Of a DNA stretch of 64,000 bases, positions 20,416 to 29,623 are shown piece by piece. This DNA is from Chitiniphilus eburneus. Lineage in GTDB: Bacteria > Pseudomonadota > Gammaproteobacteria > Burkholderiales > Chitinibacteraceae. Position 1 is the stretch's first letter. Each line of letters begins with the position of its first letter. Both the position numbers and the translations under genes were made by a program. Below the pieces are notes generated by a model. It worked only from the letters and a program-made list of their open reading frames with translations. It did no database searches and was not told where the DNA came from. Location: NCBI RefSeq assembly GCF_005048205.1, contig NZ_SUMF01000002.1, positions 372,001-436,000 of the forward strand, in the 5' to 3' direction.

Positions 20416-21069
20416 ATGTCCACGTCCCTCAAGATCGATTTCGTTTCCGATGTCTCCTGCCCATGGTGTGCCATCGGGCTGGCCTCGCTGCGGCGCGCCG
20501 CCGAGCAACTGGGCGACGAAGTGGCACTCGACCTGCATTTCCAGCCATTCGAACTCAATCCGCAGATGGGTCCGGCCGGCCAGGGGCTGATGGAGCACCT
20601 GGGAGAGAAGTACGGCATGGGCGAGGAACAACTGCGCCAGAGCCACGACAACATTCGCGAGCGTGGCGCGGCATTGGGCTTCACCTTCGGCCCGCGCGAG
20701 CGCATCTACAACACCTTCGACGCCCACCGCCTGCTGCATTGGGCCGGTGAGCAGGGGGCGGCGCGGCAGCTGGCGCTGAAGCAGGCGCTGTTCACCGCCT
20801 ATTTCACCGATGGCCAGGATCCGAGCGACCACGACACGCTGGTTGGCATTGTCCAGTCGGTGGGGCTGGACGGCGGCGCCGCGCGCGCCATCCTCGACAG
20901 CGACGAACATGCCGATGCGGTGCGCCAGCAGGAACGCTTCTTCCAGGAACAGGGCATCTCGGCCGTGCCCGCTGTGATCATCAACGACCGCTACCTGATC
21001 CAGGGCGGCCAACCCCCCGAAACCTTTGTCCAGGCATTGCGCAAGATCGCGGCGGATGCGGCGGGATGA
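20416..21069 (+). CDS. DsbA-family oxidoreductase, FrnE-like
   Basis: Thioredoxin-fold protein of 217 residues with the active site CPWC at 15-18 (FVSDVSCPWCAIG), a helical insertion, and the cis-Pro region GISAVPAVIINDRYLIQGGQP near the C terminus. It has no signal peptide, so it acts in the cytosol. FrnE-type proteins (2-hydroxychromene-2-carboxylate isomerase/DsbA fold) have disulfide isomerase activity in Deinococcus. Start: ATG 20416 with AGGTG at 7 bases; a GTG at 20407 is in frame but lies inside that binding site. The gene ends just before a CACAGAG palindromic repeat. Confidence 0.88.
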   Translation: MSTSLKIDFVSDVSCPWCAIGLASLRRAAEQLGDEVALDLHFQPFELNPQMGPAGQGLMEHLGEKYGMGEEQLRQSHDNIRERGAALGFTFGPRERIYNTFDAHRLLHWAGEQGAARQLALKQALFTAYFTDGQDPSDHDTLVGIVQSVGLDGGAARAILDSDEHADAVRQQERFFQEQGISAVPAVIINDRYLIQGGQPPETFVQALRKIAADAAG

Positions 21070-21076
21070 TTTGGGG

Positions 21077-21231
21077 GTAACCTTGAACCTCGAACCACAG
21101 AGGACAATGAGAACGCCGGGGGGTCACAGAGAACGCTTCGCGGGCTGACCACGCCCGTTACCCGAAGGCGTGGTTTTCTCTGTGTGACGCCGTATTCTCA
21201 CCGTCCTCTGTGGTTCAAGATCCAGGGTTAC
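21077..21231. repeat. CACAGAG-rich palindromic repeat, copy A
   Basis: 155-base imperfect palindrome. The left arm (gtaacc...gaaccacagaggac...tgagaac...gtcacagagaa) is matched by the right arm read in reverse (gtaaccc...tgaaccacagaggac...tgagaat...gtcacacagagaa). An inner 7-bp pair (CCACGCC/GGCGTGG) closes the centre. It fills the space between the convergent frnE-like and sstT genes and ends 4 bases from the sstT stop. Copies B and C lie at 40705 and 46066. Confidence 0.85.
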
Positions 21232-21234
21232 TGT

Positions 21235-22470
21235 CTAAGCCCCCTGTCGGGCTACCTCTCCAGCCGCTTCCGCGCGGCAGGCAGCGGCGGTGAAGAGGAC
21301 GTCGGTGGAGGAGTTCAGCGCGGTTTCGCAGGAGTCCTGCAACACGCTGATGATGAAGCCCACTGCCACCACCTGCATCGCCAGGTCGTTGTCGATGCCG
21401 AACAGGCTGCACGCTAGCGGGATCAGCAGCAGCGAGCCCCCGGCCACGCCGGAGGCGCCGCAGGCGCAGATCGATGCCACCACGCTCAGCAGCAGCGCGG
21501 TCGGCAGATCGACCACGATGCCCAGCGTATGCGCGGCGGCCAGTGTCAGCACGGTGATGGTGATCGCGGCGCCTTCCATATTGATGGTGGCGCCCAGCGG
21601 GATCGAGACCGAGTAGCTGTCTTCCGGCAGGTCCAGCTTGCGGCACAGTTCCAGGTTGACGGGGATATTGGCGGCTGAGCTGCGGGTGAAGAATGCGGTA
21701 ATGCCGCTTTCGCGCAGGCAGGTGAAGACCAGCGGATACGGATTGGTCCGCAGTTTCCAGAACACGATCAGCGGATTGACCACCAGCGCCATCACCACCA
21801 TGCCGCCGATCAGCACCGCCAGCAGTTGCGCATAGCCCCACAGCGCGCCGAAGCCCGTATCGGCCAGCGTGGCGGCCACCAGCCCGAAAATCCCCAGCGG
21901 CGCGAAGCGGATCACCCGATGGACGATGGCACCCACCGCGTGCGCCAGATCGTCGATCAGGCGTTTGGTGGTGTCGGCGGCGTGGCGCAATGCCAATCCC
22001 AGGCCCACAGCCCAGGCCAGGATGCCGATGAAATTGCCGGTGACGAGCGCGTGCACCGGATTGTCCACCACATTCATCAGTAGATCGCGCAGCACCTCGA
22101 CGATGCTGCCCGGCGATGACAGCCCACCTTCCGGCCGGACCAGCGACAGCGTGGATGGGAAAATGAAGCTCAGCAGCACCGCTACCAGCGCGGAAAGGAA
22201 CGTTCCCAGCAGATACAGCAACAGGATCGGCCGGATATTGGTGCGCTGGCCCTGCTTGTGATTGGCGATGGACGCGGCCACCAGCACGAATACCAGCACC
22301 GGTGCCACGGCCTTCAGCGCACCCACGAACAGCGCACCGAGCAAACCGCTGGCCGAGGCCACGCCGGGCGCCAGCAGCGCCAGTGCCACACCCAGCACCA
22401 GGCCGATCACGATCTGCGCCACCAGGCTGCCGTGGGTGAGGAATCGAATCAGTCCGAACGGTTGAGCCAT
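21235..22470 (-). CDS. sstT: Serine/threonine:sodium symporter
   Basis: Inner-membrane transporter of 411 residues in the dicarboxylate/amino acid:cation symporter family, taking up serine and threonine with Na+. Eight to nine hydrophobic spans are visible. Key family motifs are present: [45 protein letters not shown] and [21 protein letters not shown], then [24 protein letters not shown] near the end. The N terminus [21 protein letters not shown] is SstT-like. ATG 22470. It is convergent with the frnE-like gene and separated from it by repeat copy A. Confidence 0.95.
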   Translation of the reverse strand: MAQPFGLIRFLTHGSLVAQIVIGLVLGVALALLAPGVASASGLLGALFVGALKAVAPVLVFVLVAASIANHKQGQRTNIRPILLLYLLGTFLSALVAVLLSFIFPSTLSLVRPEGGLSSPGSIVEVLRDLLMNVVDNPVHALVTGNFIGILAWAVGLGLALRHAADTTKRLIDDLAHAVGAIVHRVIRFAPLGIFGLVAATLADTGFGALWGYAQLLAVLIGGMVVMALVVNPLIVFWKLRTNPYPLVFTCLRESGITAFFTRSSAANIPVNLELCRKLDLPEDSYSVSIPLGATINMEGAAITITVLTLAAAHTLGIVVDLPTALLLSVVASICACGASGVAGGSLLLIPLACSLFGIDNDLAMQVVAVGFIISVLQDSCETALNSSTDVLFTAAACRAEAAGEVARQGA

Positions 22471-22657
22471 GGTGTCTGCCTGTCACGGGTGGATGGGGCG
22501 GTGCGCTGCGTCCATGGCAGCGCGGGGCCAGTATAGGGGAAGGTTGTTGCCGTCGAACCAGGGGAAAACCGGCCCGGCCTGCGGTGGCAAGGCATGCCGG
22601 CCGGGTGGGTCGGGTGCGGCGATGGTTAGAATGGCGCTTTGTCCGGCCGGCTACCCC

Positions 22658-23254
22658 ATGAACATCATCGTCATGTTTCCCACCCGCACCGAAGCGCAAT
22701 ATTTCCGGCATCCGGCTGTCAGCACGGCGTTTTGCGGCGTAGGCCTGACCTCGGCGGGCGTCACCACCGCGCGCTTGATCCAGCGGCATCGCCCGGACGT
22801 GCTGATCCTGGCGGGCATTGCCGGCGTCTATCCCGAATCGCGCTTCAAGGTGGGCGACACCGCGCTGATCGCCAGCGAGCGCGAGGCCGACCTGGGGTTC
22901 TTCACGCCCACCGGCTTTCGCCACCTGGCGCAGCTCGATCTGGACATGGATTTCGATCACCAGCCGGTATTGCACTGCCCGCACCTGCCGGACGATCCGC
23001 CGTTGCCGCTGGCGCACAGCAATTCGATGAACGCCGCGCTGGCGCCGTTCGTACAGCGTGAAGGCATCGATGTGGAAAACATGGAGGGCGCGGCGTTCTT
23101 CCACGCCTGCTTGCAGGCGGGGCAGCGCTTCTACGAAGTACGGGCGATCTCCAACGTGGCGACGGTGGTGCACGACGATTGGGATTTCGAAGGGTCGATC
23201 CGTAACATGACGCGTGGTGTGGAAACGCTGATCGAGTATCTGCTGGCGCCGTGA
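22658..23254 (+). CDS. Nucleosidase of the MTAN/futalosine hydrolase superfamily
   Basis: Purine-nucleoside phosphorylase-fold protein of 198 residues. It begins MNIIVMFPTRTEAQYF and has the phosphate/ribose loop GVGLTSAGVTTARLIQ, LILAGIAGVYPES and the ribose-binding NMEGAAFFHAC followed by VRAISNVAT. The ENMEGAA form and short length resemble futalosine hydrolase (MqnB) more than Pfs. However, no other futalosine-pathway gene is in view, so the substrate is open. The ATG at 22658 lacks a clear ribosome binding site. It is divergent from sstT. Confidence 0.75.
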   Translation: MNIIVMFPTRTEAQYFRHPAVSTAFCGVGLTSAGVTTARLIQRHRPDVLILAGIAGVYPESRFKVGDTALIASEREADLGFFTPTGFRHLAQLDLDMDFDHQPVLHCPHLPDDPPLPLAHSNSMNAALAPFVQREGIDVENMEGAAFFHACLQAGQRFYEVRAISNVATVVHDDWDFEGSIRNMTRGVETLIEYLLAP

Positions 23255-23276
23255 ACCGGTATTGAAGCCCAACGGA

Positions 23277-23300
23277 AACAGGCAGCCGAAGCTGCCTGTT
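23277..23300 (-). terminator. Stem with UUCG loop after the lipoprotein gene
   Basis: On the minus strand: AACAGGCAGC, loop TTCG, GCTGCCTGTT, then TCCG. A 10-bp perfect stem with a stable tetraloop between two convergent genes. The T run is short. Confidence 0.7.
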
Positions 23301-23323
23301 CGTGGCCGGAATACGCGACGCGC

Positions 23324-23971
23324 CTACTGCGCCAGTTTCTGCTTGGCCTGTTCGGTAAAGGCGGCAAGCGCCTTCTGCACCACTTCCACCCAGTTGCTCT
23401 CCATGCCGGTCTGGAACTGCGCCGACTCCTTCACTGCCAGCGATTCGCTGCGGGCCTGTTCCGCCTGCTTGATCTTCAGGTCGGTGGCAACTTCGGCGCT
23501 GAGGGTCAGGGCCATGAAGCCCGGGTTCATCCACGCCCACATTTTGGTTACCGCAACATCCACCACGAACGTATCCGGCTTGACCTGCGTGGGATCGGTG
23601 ATCACGGTGTAGCCTTGTTCGACAAAGGCTTTTTCCAGCGACTTGCGCACCAGTGCCGGGGCGGTTTCGTCGGCGGGCAGCAGGATATCGCCCAAGGCCT
23701 TGCCGTAGCCGTTGCGTTTGCGGGCAATGGCGCGTGCCTGAATCTCGGCGCTTTGTGACTCGGACGGATCCAGCGACGGGATGTTGGGCTCCTTCGGTTT
23801 GGCTTCGAAGACGCGGGCATCGGTCAGCGACGCAAAATAGACGGTCTTGCCATTGGCGACCTGTGCCGGCTTGATCTCGCCGGCCGGAATGCTGACCACG
23901 CTGCGGCTGGTGGCACAGCCGGTCAGCAGTACCAGCAGTGCCAGTGCGCCCCACACGGATTTCCTGTTCAT
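23324..23971 (-). CDS. Putative outer-membrane lipoprotein
   Basis: Lipoprotein of 215 residues: MNRKSVWGALALLVLLTGC is a signal peptide with the lipobox LTGC (Cys19). The mature part is mixed alpha/beta with VNSLEKAF-like and YTVITDPTQVKPDTFVVDVAVTKMWAW segments, reminiscent of YajG-type lipoproteins, and ends in a Lys/Gln-rich helix. I do not recognise a defined function. Three ATG codons run in tandem (23977, 23974, 23971) after AGGGGG. I choose the last because it has the best spacing and the signal-peptide charge. Confidence 0.75.
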   Translation of the reverse strand: MNRKSVWGALALLVLLTGCATSRSVVSIPAGEIKPAQVANGKTVYFASLTDARVFEAKPKEPNIPSLDPSESQSAEIQARAIARKRNGYGKALGDILLPADETAPALVRKSLEKAFVEQGYTVITDPTQVKPDTFVVDVAVTKMWAWMNPGFMALTLSAEVATDLKIKQAEQARSESLAVKESAQFQTGMESNWVEVVQKALAAFTEQAKQKLAQ

Positions 23972-24121
23972 CATCATTACCCCCTGCATCATTTTGGTTT
24001 TCGGCAAATAGGCCGGCGCGCATTATGAATGCCATTCGTCGGTCTTGCTACAACGCTCATCCGCGGCGCGGGCATGAAAAAAGGCGGACCTGATGGCCCG
24101 CCCTGGTTACGCCCGCTTAGG

Positions 24122-25969
24122 TCAACCCGCCGCTTCGTCCTCGGCTTCCTCACCGAGGAAGCCGCCGCTCTGGTGTGCCCACAGCCGCGCGTACAACCCG
24201 TTGTGCGCCAGCAGGCTGGCGTGGTTGCCTTCCTCGACGATGCGGCCCCGATCGAGCACGATCAGCCGGTCCATCGCGGCGATGGTCGACAGCCGGTGTG
24301 CAATGGCGACCACGGTCTTGCCTTCCATCAGCCGATACAGGCTGCCCTGGATCGCGGCCTCGACCTCGGAGTCGAGCGCGCTGGTGGCTTCGTCCAGTAA
24401 CAGGATCGGTGCGTCCTTCAGCATCACCCGCGCGATGGCCACGCGTTGGCGCTGGCCGCCGGACAGCTTCACGCCGCGCTCGCCCACGTGGGCTTCGTAG
24501 CCGGTGCGCCCTTTGGGGTCGGTCAGCGTGAGGATGAAGTCGTGCGCCTCCGCGCGCCGCGCCGCGGCGATCATGGCGTCGTCGTCGGCATCCGGGCGGC
24601 CATAGAGCAGGTTGTCGCGCACGGAGCGATGCAGCAACGACGTATCCTGCGTGACCATGCCCACCTGGGCGCGCAAGCTGTCCTGCGTGACATGGGCGAT
24701 ATCCTGCCCATCGATCAGCACGCGGCCGCTTTCCACGTCGTAAAAACGCAGCAACAGGTTCACCAGTGTGGATTTGCCCGCGCCGGAACGGCCGACCAGC
24801 CCGACCTTCTCGCCGGGGCGGATGGTGAGGGTGAGGTCTTCCATCACGCGCTGGCCGTTGCCGTAGCTGAAGTCCACGTGATCGAAACGGATTTCGCCCC
24901 GGGTGACGCGCAGTGGCTGCGCATCGGGCCGGTCGACGATCTCGATGGGGCGCGACAGCGTAGTGATGCCGTCCTGCACCGTGCCGATCTGCTCGAACAG
25001 GTTGGACATCTCCCACATGATCCAATGCGAGATGCCGTTCAGCCGCAGCGCCATCGCGGTTGCGGCCGCCACGGCGCCCACGCCGACCTCGCCGCGCGTC
25101 CATAGCCACAACGTGACGCCGGCGCTGGCCGCCAGCAGCAACATGCTCAGCGTGTGGTTGACGATCTCGAAGCCGCTGACCAGCCGCATCTGGCGGTAGG
25201 CGGTCTGCATGAACTCCTGCATCGCGCCCTTGACGAAGCCGGCCTCGCGCTGCGCATGCGAAAACAGCTTCACCGTGGCGATATTGGCGTAGGCGTCGGT
25301 GACGCGGCCGGTCATCAGGCTGCGCGCGTCCGCCTGGGCGGCGCCCGCTCTGCCCAGGCGCGGCACGAAGTACCACACCGCCAGTAGATACAGCGCCAGC
25401 CAGCCAAGGAAAGGCAGGATCAACAGCCAGTCGAACGTGCCGACCACCGCAAGCATGGTGATGAAATAGATGACGACGAAGACAAGGATGTCGGTGACGA
25501 TCATCACCGTTTCGCGCACGGCCAGTGCGGTCTGCATCACTTTGGCGGCGACGCGGCCAGCGAACTCGTCCTGATAGAAATTCATGCTCTGGCCGAGCAG
25601 GTGACGGTGGAAGTTCCAGCGCAGCCGCATCGGGAAATTGCCCGCCAGCGACTGGTACTTGAACAGCGCCTGCAATGCGATCAACAGCGGACTGCCGAGC
25701 AGGATGGCGGCCAGCAGGATCAGGTTGCCCTGCTGGGTGGCCCACAGTTGGTCGCGCGGGGTGGCGCTCAGCCAGTCGACCACCGAGCCGAGCATGCTGA
25801 ACAGCAATGCTTCGAAGGCGCCGATGCTGGCGGTGAGCAGCATCACCACGAAGATCAGCGGGCGCATGCCGACGGTGCCGGCCCAGATGAAGGAGAAGAA
25901 TCCTTTCGGTGGCTGGGCGGGGGGGGCGTCCGGATAGGGGTGGACGCGTTGCTCGAACCATTTGAACAA
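24122..25969 (-). CDS. ABC transporter, fused permease and ATPase
   Basis: Half-transporter of 615 residues, working as a homodimer or heterodimer in the inner membrane. Six TM helices occupy about 35-310 (first FSFIWAGTVGMRPLIFVVML). The nucleotide domain has Walker A GRSGAGKSTL, the Q loop VTQDTSLLHRS, signature LSGGQRQRVAIARV, Walker B ILLLDEATSALDSE and the switch His AIAHRLSTI. This is the exporter type (MsbA/LmrA-like); the cargo is unknown. The only sensible start is TTG 25969 (TTG TTC AAA TGG), preceded by AAGGAA at 8-9 bases. It stands alone, so neighbours do not help with the substrate. Confidence 0.9.
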   Translation of the reverse strand: MFKWFEQRVHPYPDAPPAQPPKGFFSFIWAGTVGMRPLIFVVMLLTASIGAFEALLFSMLGSVVDWLSATPRDQLWATQQGNLILLAAILLGSPLLIALQALFKYQSLAGNFPMRLRWNFHRHLLGQSMNFYQDEFAGRVAAKVMQTALAVRETVMIVTDILVFVVIYFITMLAVVGTFDWLLILPFLGWLALYLLAVWYFVPRLGRAGAAQADARSLMTGRVTDAYANIATVKLFSHAQREAGFVKGAMQEFMQTAYRQMRLVSGFEIVNHTLSMLLLAASAGVTLWLWTRGEVGVGAVAAATAMALRLNGISHWIMWEMSNLFEQIGTVQDGITTLSRPIEIVDRPDAQPLRVTRGEIRFDHVDFSYGNGQRVMEDLTLTIRPGEKVGLVGRSGAGKSTLVNLLLRFYDVESGRVLIDGQDIAHVTQDSLRAQVGMVTQDTSLLHRSVRDNLLYGRPDADDDAMIAAARRAEAHDFILTLTDPKGRTGYEAHVGERGVKLSGGQRQRVAIARVMLKDAPILLLDEATSALDSEVEAAIQGSLYRLMEGKTVVAIAHRLSTIAAMDRLIVLDRGRIVEEGNHASLLAHNGLYARLWAHQSGGFLGEEAEDEAAG

Positions 25970-26309
25970 GGGGATTTCCTTTTTGATTTAAAGAGCAGAA
26001 AAAACAGCCCGTTACAGGGCGGCCCCCATCTTGACCCAGCCCGATGACCGCTTCAAGCACAGCTTGCGTGCCGATTTTGTCTGGCGTTGTGCATCTGCAT
26101 GGTGGATCACCCTGGACCCACACGCTGAGGTTTGATTCATCCCTGATGTTTGTCCCGGGGGTGGTGCCCACGTCGGATCAGCAACCGTCCCGCATGGTTC
26201 CGCAAGCGGTGGTGGCGCCTGGTATTGCAATGCCCACAGGGCATCCTGGCATGAGGCGAAGGCCTGCCGCTGTTACCATCGCTGCTTTCCCTCGCAACGG
26301 CGGCTGGTC
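25970..26309. other. 340-base gap, no supported gene
   Basis: This is the divergent promoter region of the ABC transporter and the S4-domain gene. I see no ORF, hairpin or repeat here that I would defend. Confidence 0.4.
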
Positions 26310-26534
26310 ATGCAAATCCTCCAGGTAGAAATCTCCACCGAGTACATCGCGCTGAATGATCTGCTCAAGATCGCCGGCGTGGTCGAGAGCGGCGGCGCAG
26401 GCAAGGCGCTGGTCGCGAGCGGTGTGGTCCAGGTGGATGGCGCGCAGGAACTGCGCAAAACCAACAAGATCCGCCCCGGGCAACAGGTGCGGGTGCACGA
26501 CGTGGAAATCCACGTCGTGGCGGAGGCAGCCTAA
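26310..26534 (+). CDS. S4-domain RNA-binding protein (YbcJ-like)
   Basis: Small RNA-binding protein of 74 residues made of a single S4 domain: EYIALNDLLKIAGVVESGGAGKALVASGVVQVDGAQELRKTNKIRPGQQVRVHDVEIHV. This is the alpha-L pattern shared with E. coli YbcJ (70 residues). It probably binds structured RNA; the target is unknown. ATG 26310. It stands alone between the ABC transporter and an unrecognised ORF. Confidence 0.9.
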   Translation: MQILQVEISTEYIALNDLLKIAGVVESGGAGKALVASGVVQVDGAQELRKTNKIRPGQQVRVHDVEIHVVAEAA

Positions 26535-26756
26535 GACTAAGCCTGCGCGACTACCGTGCCGGGCCGGCGATGGCCTCGACCGTGCCTTTCCCTTTGCAAA
26601 ACAGTGCCTTGGGTGGACGCTATTTTCATGACAAATGAATGGATTTCCATCTTTCGGGGTGACGGATGGTGGGGCCGGCGCTGGATTTCTCCGTCATGAA
26701 TGCGGAATATCATCACCGTATAGCCAATGGTTTTCATTGCCAGATGGAGAACCGTG

Positions 26757-27512
26757 ATGATCGCGCAATCGTCCACCCAGCCGTTCCCGCCCTTTGTGGC
26801 CACCCACGGTGACGTTGCGATCAGCGCGGCATTCAAATGGCTAAGGCGGGTGCCACACCGTAAATGGCTGGGGCTGGTCGATGCGCCCATCGACCTTGCG
26901 CTGCCCCCGCTGCCCGAGCAGGCCATCGCCGGCAGCTTTGCCTGGCCGGTCCGGCGCGGCGCCAGCGAAGCCCGCGCGCTCAATATCTACACCGCTTTCC
27001 TCGAACAGCCCGACCAGGGCGAGTTGTTCAACCGCTATCTCGATGCCTTGCGCTCGTTGCGCCTGCGCCTGTCGCCGCGCGATTTCGAGGCATGGCGTGC
27101 CCATATGGCGGGCTGGGAGATCGAAATCCTGATCCGCGACGATGCCGCCCCGCGCGGTGTTCGCCTGTGTGAATTCAATGGGCTGGAGCTGGCGGACCTC
27201 GACACCGCCGCCGACCGGCTGGCGCATCTGCCGCGCGATGTGCCCGAAGTGCCGCTGGTGTTCCAGGCCGACGATAGCGCCGATATCGATCAGCCCTGGG
27301 CATTGTTCGGCGAACACGGCTATGCCACGCCCGACCAGATCGTCATCGACTACGTGGACTACGACGACCCGGACGACAGCGCCCCGGGCACACTGCGCCG
27401 CATCGCCGTGGACCGTGAATGGTTCGTCTCGGCATTCGCGCATGCGGCACACCAGATCGTCGAAAACATGCATCGGGTGGCGGAAGTGACCGCGCCGGAC
27501 GCGCTGCACTGA
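26757..27512 (+). CDS. Unrecognised 251-residue protein
   Basis: I do not recognise this protein. It is acidic and soluble, without signal peptide, membrane segment or cysteine cluster. The N-terminal part is Pro-rich (PLPEQAIAG), the middle is helical (LFNRYLDALRSLRLRLSPRDFEAWRAHMAGWEIEI), and the C-terminal half is very rich in Asp (DYVDYDDPDDSAPGT). Start ATG 26757 with GGAG 8 bases upstream; the frame is open for 10 more codons without a binding site. Codon usage matches the chromosome. A GC-rich hairpin follows the stop codon. Confidence 0.75.
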   Translation: MIAQSSTQPFPPFVATHGDVAISAAFKWLRRVPHRKWLGLVDAPIDLALPPLPEQAIAGSFAWPVRRGASEARALNIYTAFLEQPDQGELFNRYLDALRSLRLRLSPRDFEAWRAHMAGWEIEILIRDDAAPRGVRLCEFNGLELADLDTAADRLAHLPRDVPEVPLVFQADDSADIDQPWALFGEHGYATPDQIVIDYVDYDDPDDSAPGTLRRIAVDREWFVSAFAHAAHQIVENMHRVAEVTAPDALH

Positions 27513-27517
27513 AAAGC

Positions 27518-27550
27518 GCCGCCTGCTGGCCGGGTGCGGGAGCAGGCGGC
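27518..27550 (+). terminator. Terminator-like hairpin
   Basis: Perfect 10-bp stem GCCGCCTGCT/AGCAGGCGGC with a 13-base loop, 5 bases after the stop of the preceding gene. There is only a weak T run downstream. Confidence 0.45.
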
Positions 27551-27724
27551 ACCGCATTTACATACAAAGGGTATTTGATTTGTCAGGAAACAGCGCAGTG
27601 GCATAGACGTGGTTGCTCGACTGCTCTAGCATCGTAAGCATTCCCACGAGCGTGCCTACGGTTCCATAGCACGATTCCCCTACTGGAACAGGGCCCCGTC
27701 GATTGCACGACCCCTGGAGTTTCG

Positions 27725-29101
27725 ATGGCCACCTCGCTCAAGCTCGCCGAGCTGATTGCTTCATTCAGTTATGCGCTCGACATCACTGAAGGGCAGCCCG
27801 AGGGCCACTGCGTGCGTTGCTGCTGGATCGGCGTGCACATCGGCCGCCAGTTGCAATTGCCACCCGAGCAATTGTGGTCGCTGTACTACACGCTGTTGCT
27901 CAAGGACCTGGGGTGCAGCAGCAACGCGGCGCGCATCTGCGAGCTGTATCTCACCGACGACCGTACCTTCAAGCATGACTTCAAATTGAGTGGCACCGGC
28001 CTGCCGCAGGTACTGGGCTTCGTGTTCAGCCAGACCGGACGCCATGCCAACTGGTCGCGGCGGCTGTCGGCCATCCTCAACATCCTGCGCAATGGCGACA
28101 CCATCGCCAACGAACTGATCCAGACACGCTGCGAGCGCGGCGCTGGTATTGCGCGTCGCCTGCGTTTTCCCGATGCGGTGGCGGAGGGTATCCGCTCACT
28201 GGACGAGCACTACGACGGCAGCGGCCGTCCCGATGGGCTGGCGGGCGACGTGATTCCGCTCAATGCGCGCATCGCACTGCTGGCGCAGGTGATCGATGTC
28301 TTCCACTTTTCAGGCGGCCCCGAGGCGGCGCTGGCCGAAGTTCACCAGCGTGCCGGCCACTGGTTCGACCCGGCATTGGTCGGCGCCTTCGAGATGGTGG
28401 CGGCGCAGCCCTTGTTCTGGGCGGGGCTGGCCGCTGATGATATTGCCGAGGCGGTCACCGCACTGGCGCCTGATCACGGCAGCGTGGTGCTGGACGATGA
28501 TTATCTGGACGAGATCGCCGCCGCCTTCGGCGAAGTGGTCGATGCCAAGAGCCCGTTCACCGCCGGCCATAGTGCGCGGGTGGGCTTCTATACCGAGCTG
28601 ATCGCCGAGGAACTGGGCGTGCCCGAAACCCGGCGGCGCTGGCTGAAACGGGCCGCACTGCTACATGATGTTGGAAAGCTGGGTGTCAGCAATGCTATTC
28701 TCGATAAGCCTGGTAAACTGGACGCCGAAGAGTGGGCCGCGGTCCAGCGGCACGCGCTCTATACCGAACAGATACTGAGCCGGATCGAACCGCTGCGCGA
28801 GTTGGCGCGCATTGCCGGTGCGCACCACGAGCGGCTGGATGGCAGCGGGTACCCGCATGGTCTTGCCGGCGACAGGATCGCACTGGAAACCCGCATCATC
28901 ACCGTGGCCGATATCTTCGATGCCATCAGTGCCGAACGCCCTTATCACCCCGCGATGTCGGTGGAGGAAACGCTGGCGATCATGGCGGACAATGTCGGCA
29001 AGGGGCTGGATGGGGAATGCTTTGCCGCGCTGCGCCGGGTGCTGGAGCGGGAACAGGCCCGGGCGGAAACGGAAGTATGTCAATCCGCCCTGGCGGCGTA
29101 G
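27725..29101 (+). CDS. Tandem HD / HD-GYP domain protein, probable c-di-GMP phosphodiesterase
   Basis: Protein of 458 residues with two related HD domains. The C-terminal one (about 260-445) is intact: GHSARVGFY, LLHDVGKLGVSNAILDKPGKL, then HHERLDGSGYPHGL and DIFDAISAERPYHPAMS, the full HD-GYP signature for hydrolysing cyclic di-GMP. The N-terminal one (about 20-200) is degenerate: GHCVRCCWIGVHIG, LLKDLG where HD should be, but EHYDGSGRPDGLAGD retained. It probably serves structure or sensing. No receiver or membrane segment is present. ATG 27725 has GGAG 5 bases upstream. It is monocistronic by position. Confidence 0.9.
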   Translation: MATSLKLAELIASFSYALDITEGQPEGHCVRCCWIGVHIGRQLQLPPEQLWSLYYTLLLKDLGCSSNAARICELYLTDDRTFKHDFKLSGTGLPQVLGFVFSQTGRHANWSRRLSAILNILRNGDTIANELIQTRCERGAGIARRLRFPDAVAEGIRSLDEHYDGSGRPDGLAGDVIPLNARIALLAQVIDVFHFSGGPEAALAEVHQRAGHWFDPALVGAFEMVAAQPLFWAGLAADDIAEAVTALAPDHGSVVLDDDYLDEIAAAFGEVVDAKSPFTAGHSARVGFYTELIAEELGVPETRRRWLKRAALLHDVGKLGVSNAILDKPGKLDAEEWAAVQRHALYTEQILSRIEPLRELARIAGAHHERLDGSGYPHGLAGDRIALETRIITVADIFDAISAERPYHPAMSVEETLAIMADNVGKGLDGECFAALRRVLEREQARAETEVCQSALAA

Positions 29102-29143
29102 CGGTAGCGGCCTTCGTTGCGCCTGGCTCTGGGGTGATTTGCC

Positions 29144-29461
29144 CTAGGCGTAATCATCAATCAGCCCGCCCGGCCCCACTCCCCGCCACGAGTTGGCGGT
29201 ATCGGCGGTTTCCTTGTCGCCCGCGCGCTCCTGTGCGGCGCGGGCAATTTCCTGGCGGATCGCTTCGATCTGCTTCTTGAGCTGTTCCACCCTGGCGTTG
29301 CGTTGCTCTTCTGTTTGCGAGCGGTCCTGCTGCGCCTGGGCCAGTTGCGCCTGGAGCTGGACCAGTTGCGTGCGTAACTGCGCCGTGCGATCGCCCCGCT
29401 GCACGCCCTGGACATTCAGGGCTGCTGCGCCGCCAAAGGAAGAAACACCGCCCACGTCCAT
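29144..29461 (-). CDS. Small coiled-coil protein (FlxA-like)
   Basis: Protein of 105 residues whose middle (about 30-80) is one long coiled coil, QLRTQLVQLQAQLAQAQQDR...RVEQLKKQIEAIRQEIARA, flanked by Gly-rich ends. This resembles FlxA-like small coiled-coil proteins, but similarity of coiled coils is weak evidence and I assign no function. ATG 29461 with a GGAGG about 10 bases upstream. It has no signal peptide. Confidence 0.65.
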   Translation of the reverse strand: MDVGGVSSFGGAAALNVQGVQRGDRTAQLRTQLVQLQAQLAQAQQDRSQTEEQRNARVEQLKKQIEAIRQEIARAAQERAGDKETADTANSWRGVGPGGLIDDYA

Positions 29462-29576
29462 GGGATTCCGCCCTCCAATGCGCCCCGGCCGGACACCGGG
29501 CCTGGTTCAAGCTTCCGCATAGAGCGGCCACTTGGCCACCACTCAATCGCAGGGCCACCCCAAAAGGGGACAACCA

Positions 29577-29605
29577 AAGAAAAAGGCGTGCCTGGCACGC
29601 CTTTT
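29577..29605 (-). terminator. Intrinsic terminator of the BON lipoprotein gene
   Basis: Stem AAAAGGCGTG/CACGCCTTTT with a 5-base loop; on the minus strand it is followed by TCTTTGG. It lies 19 bases past the stop codon. Confidence 0.8.
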
Positions 29606-29623
29606 CGTAACAGCGCTGAGTGC

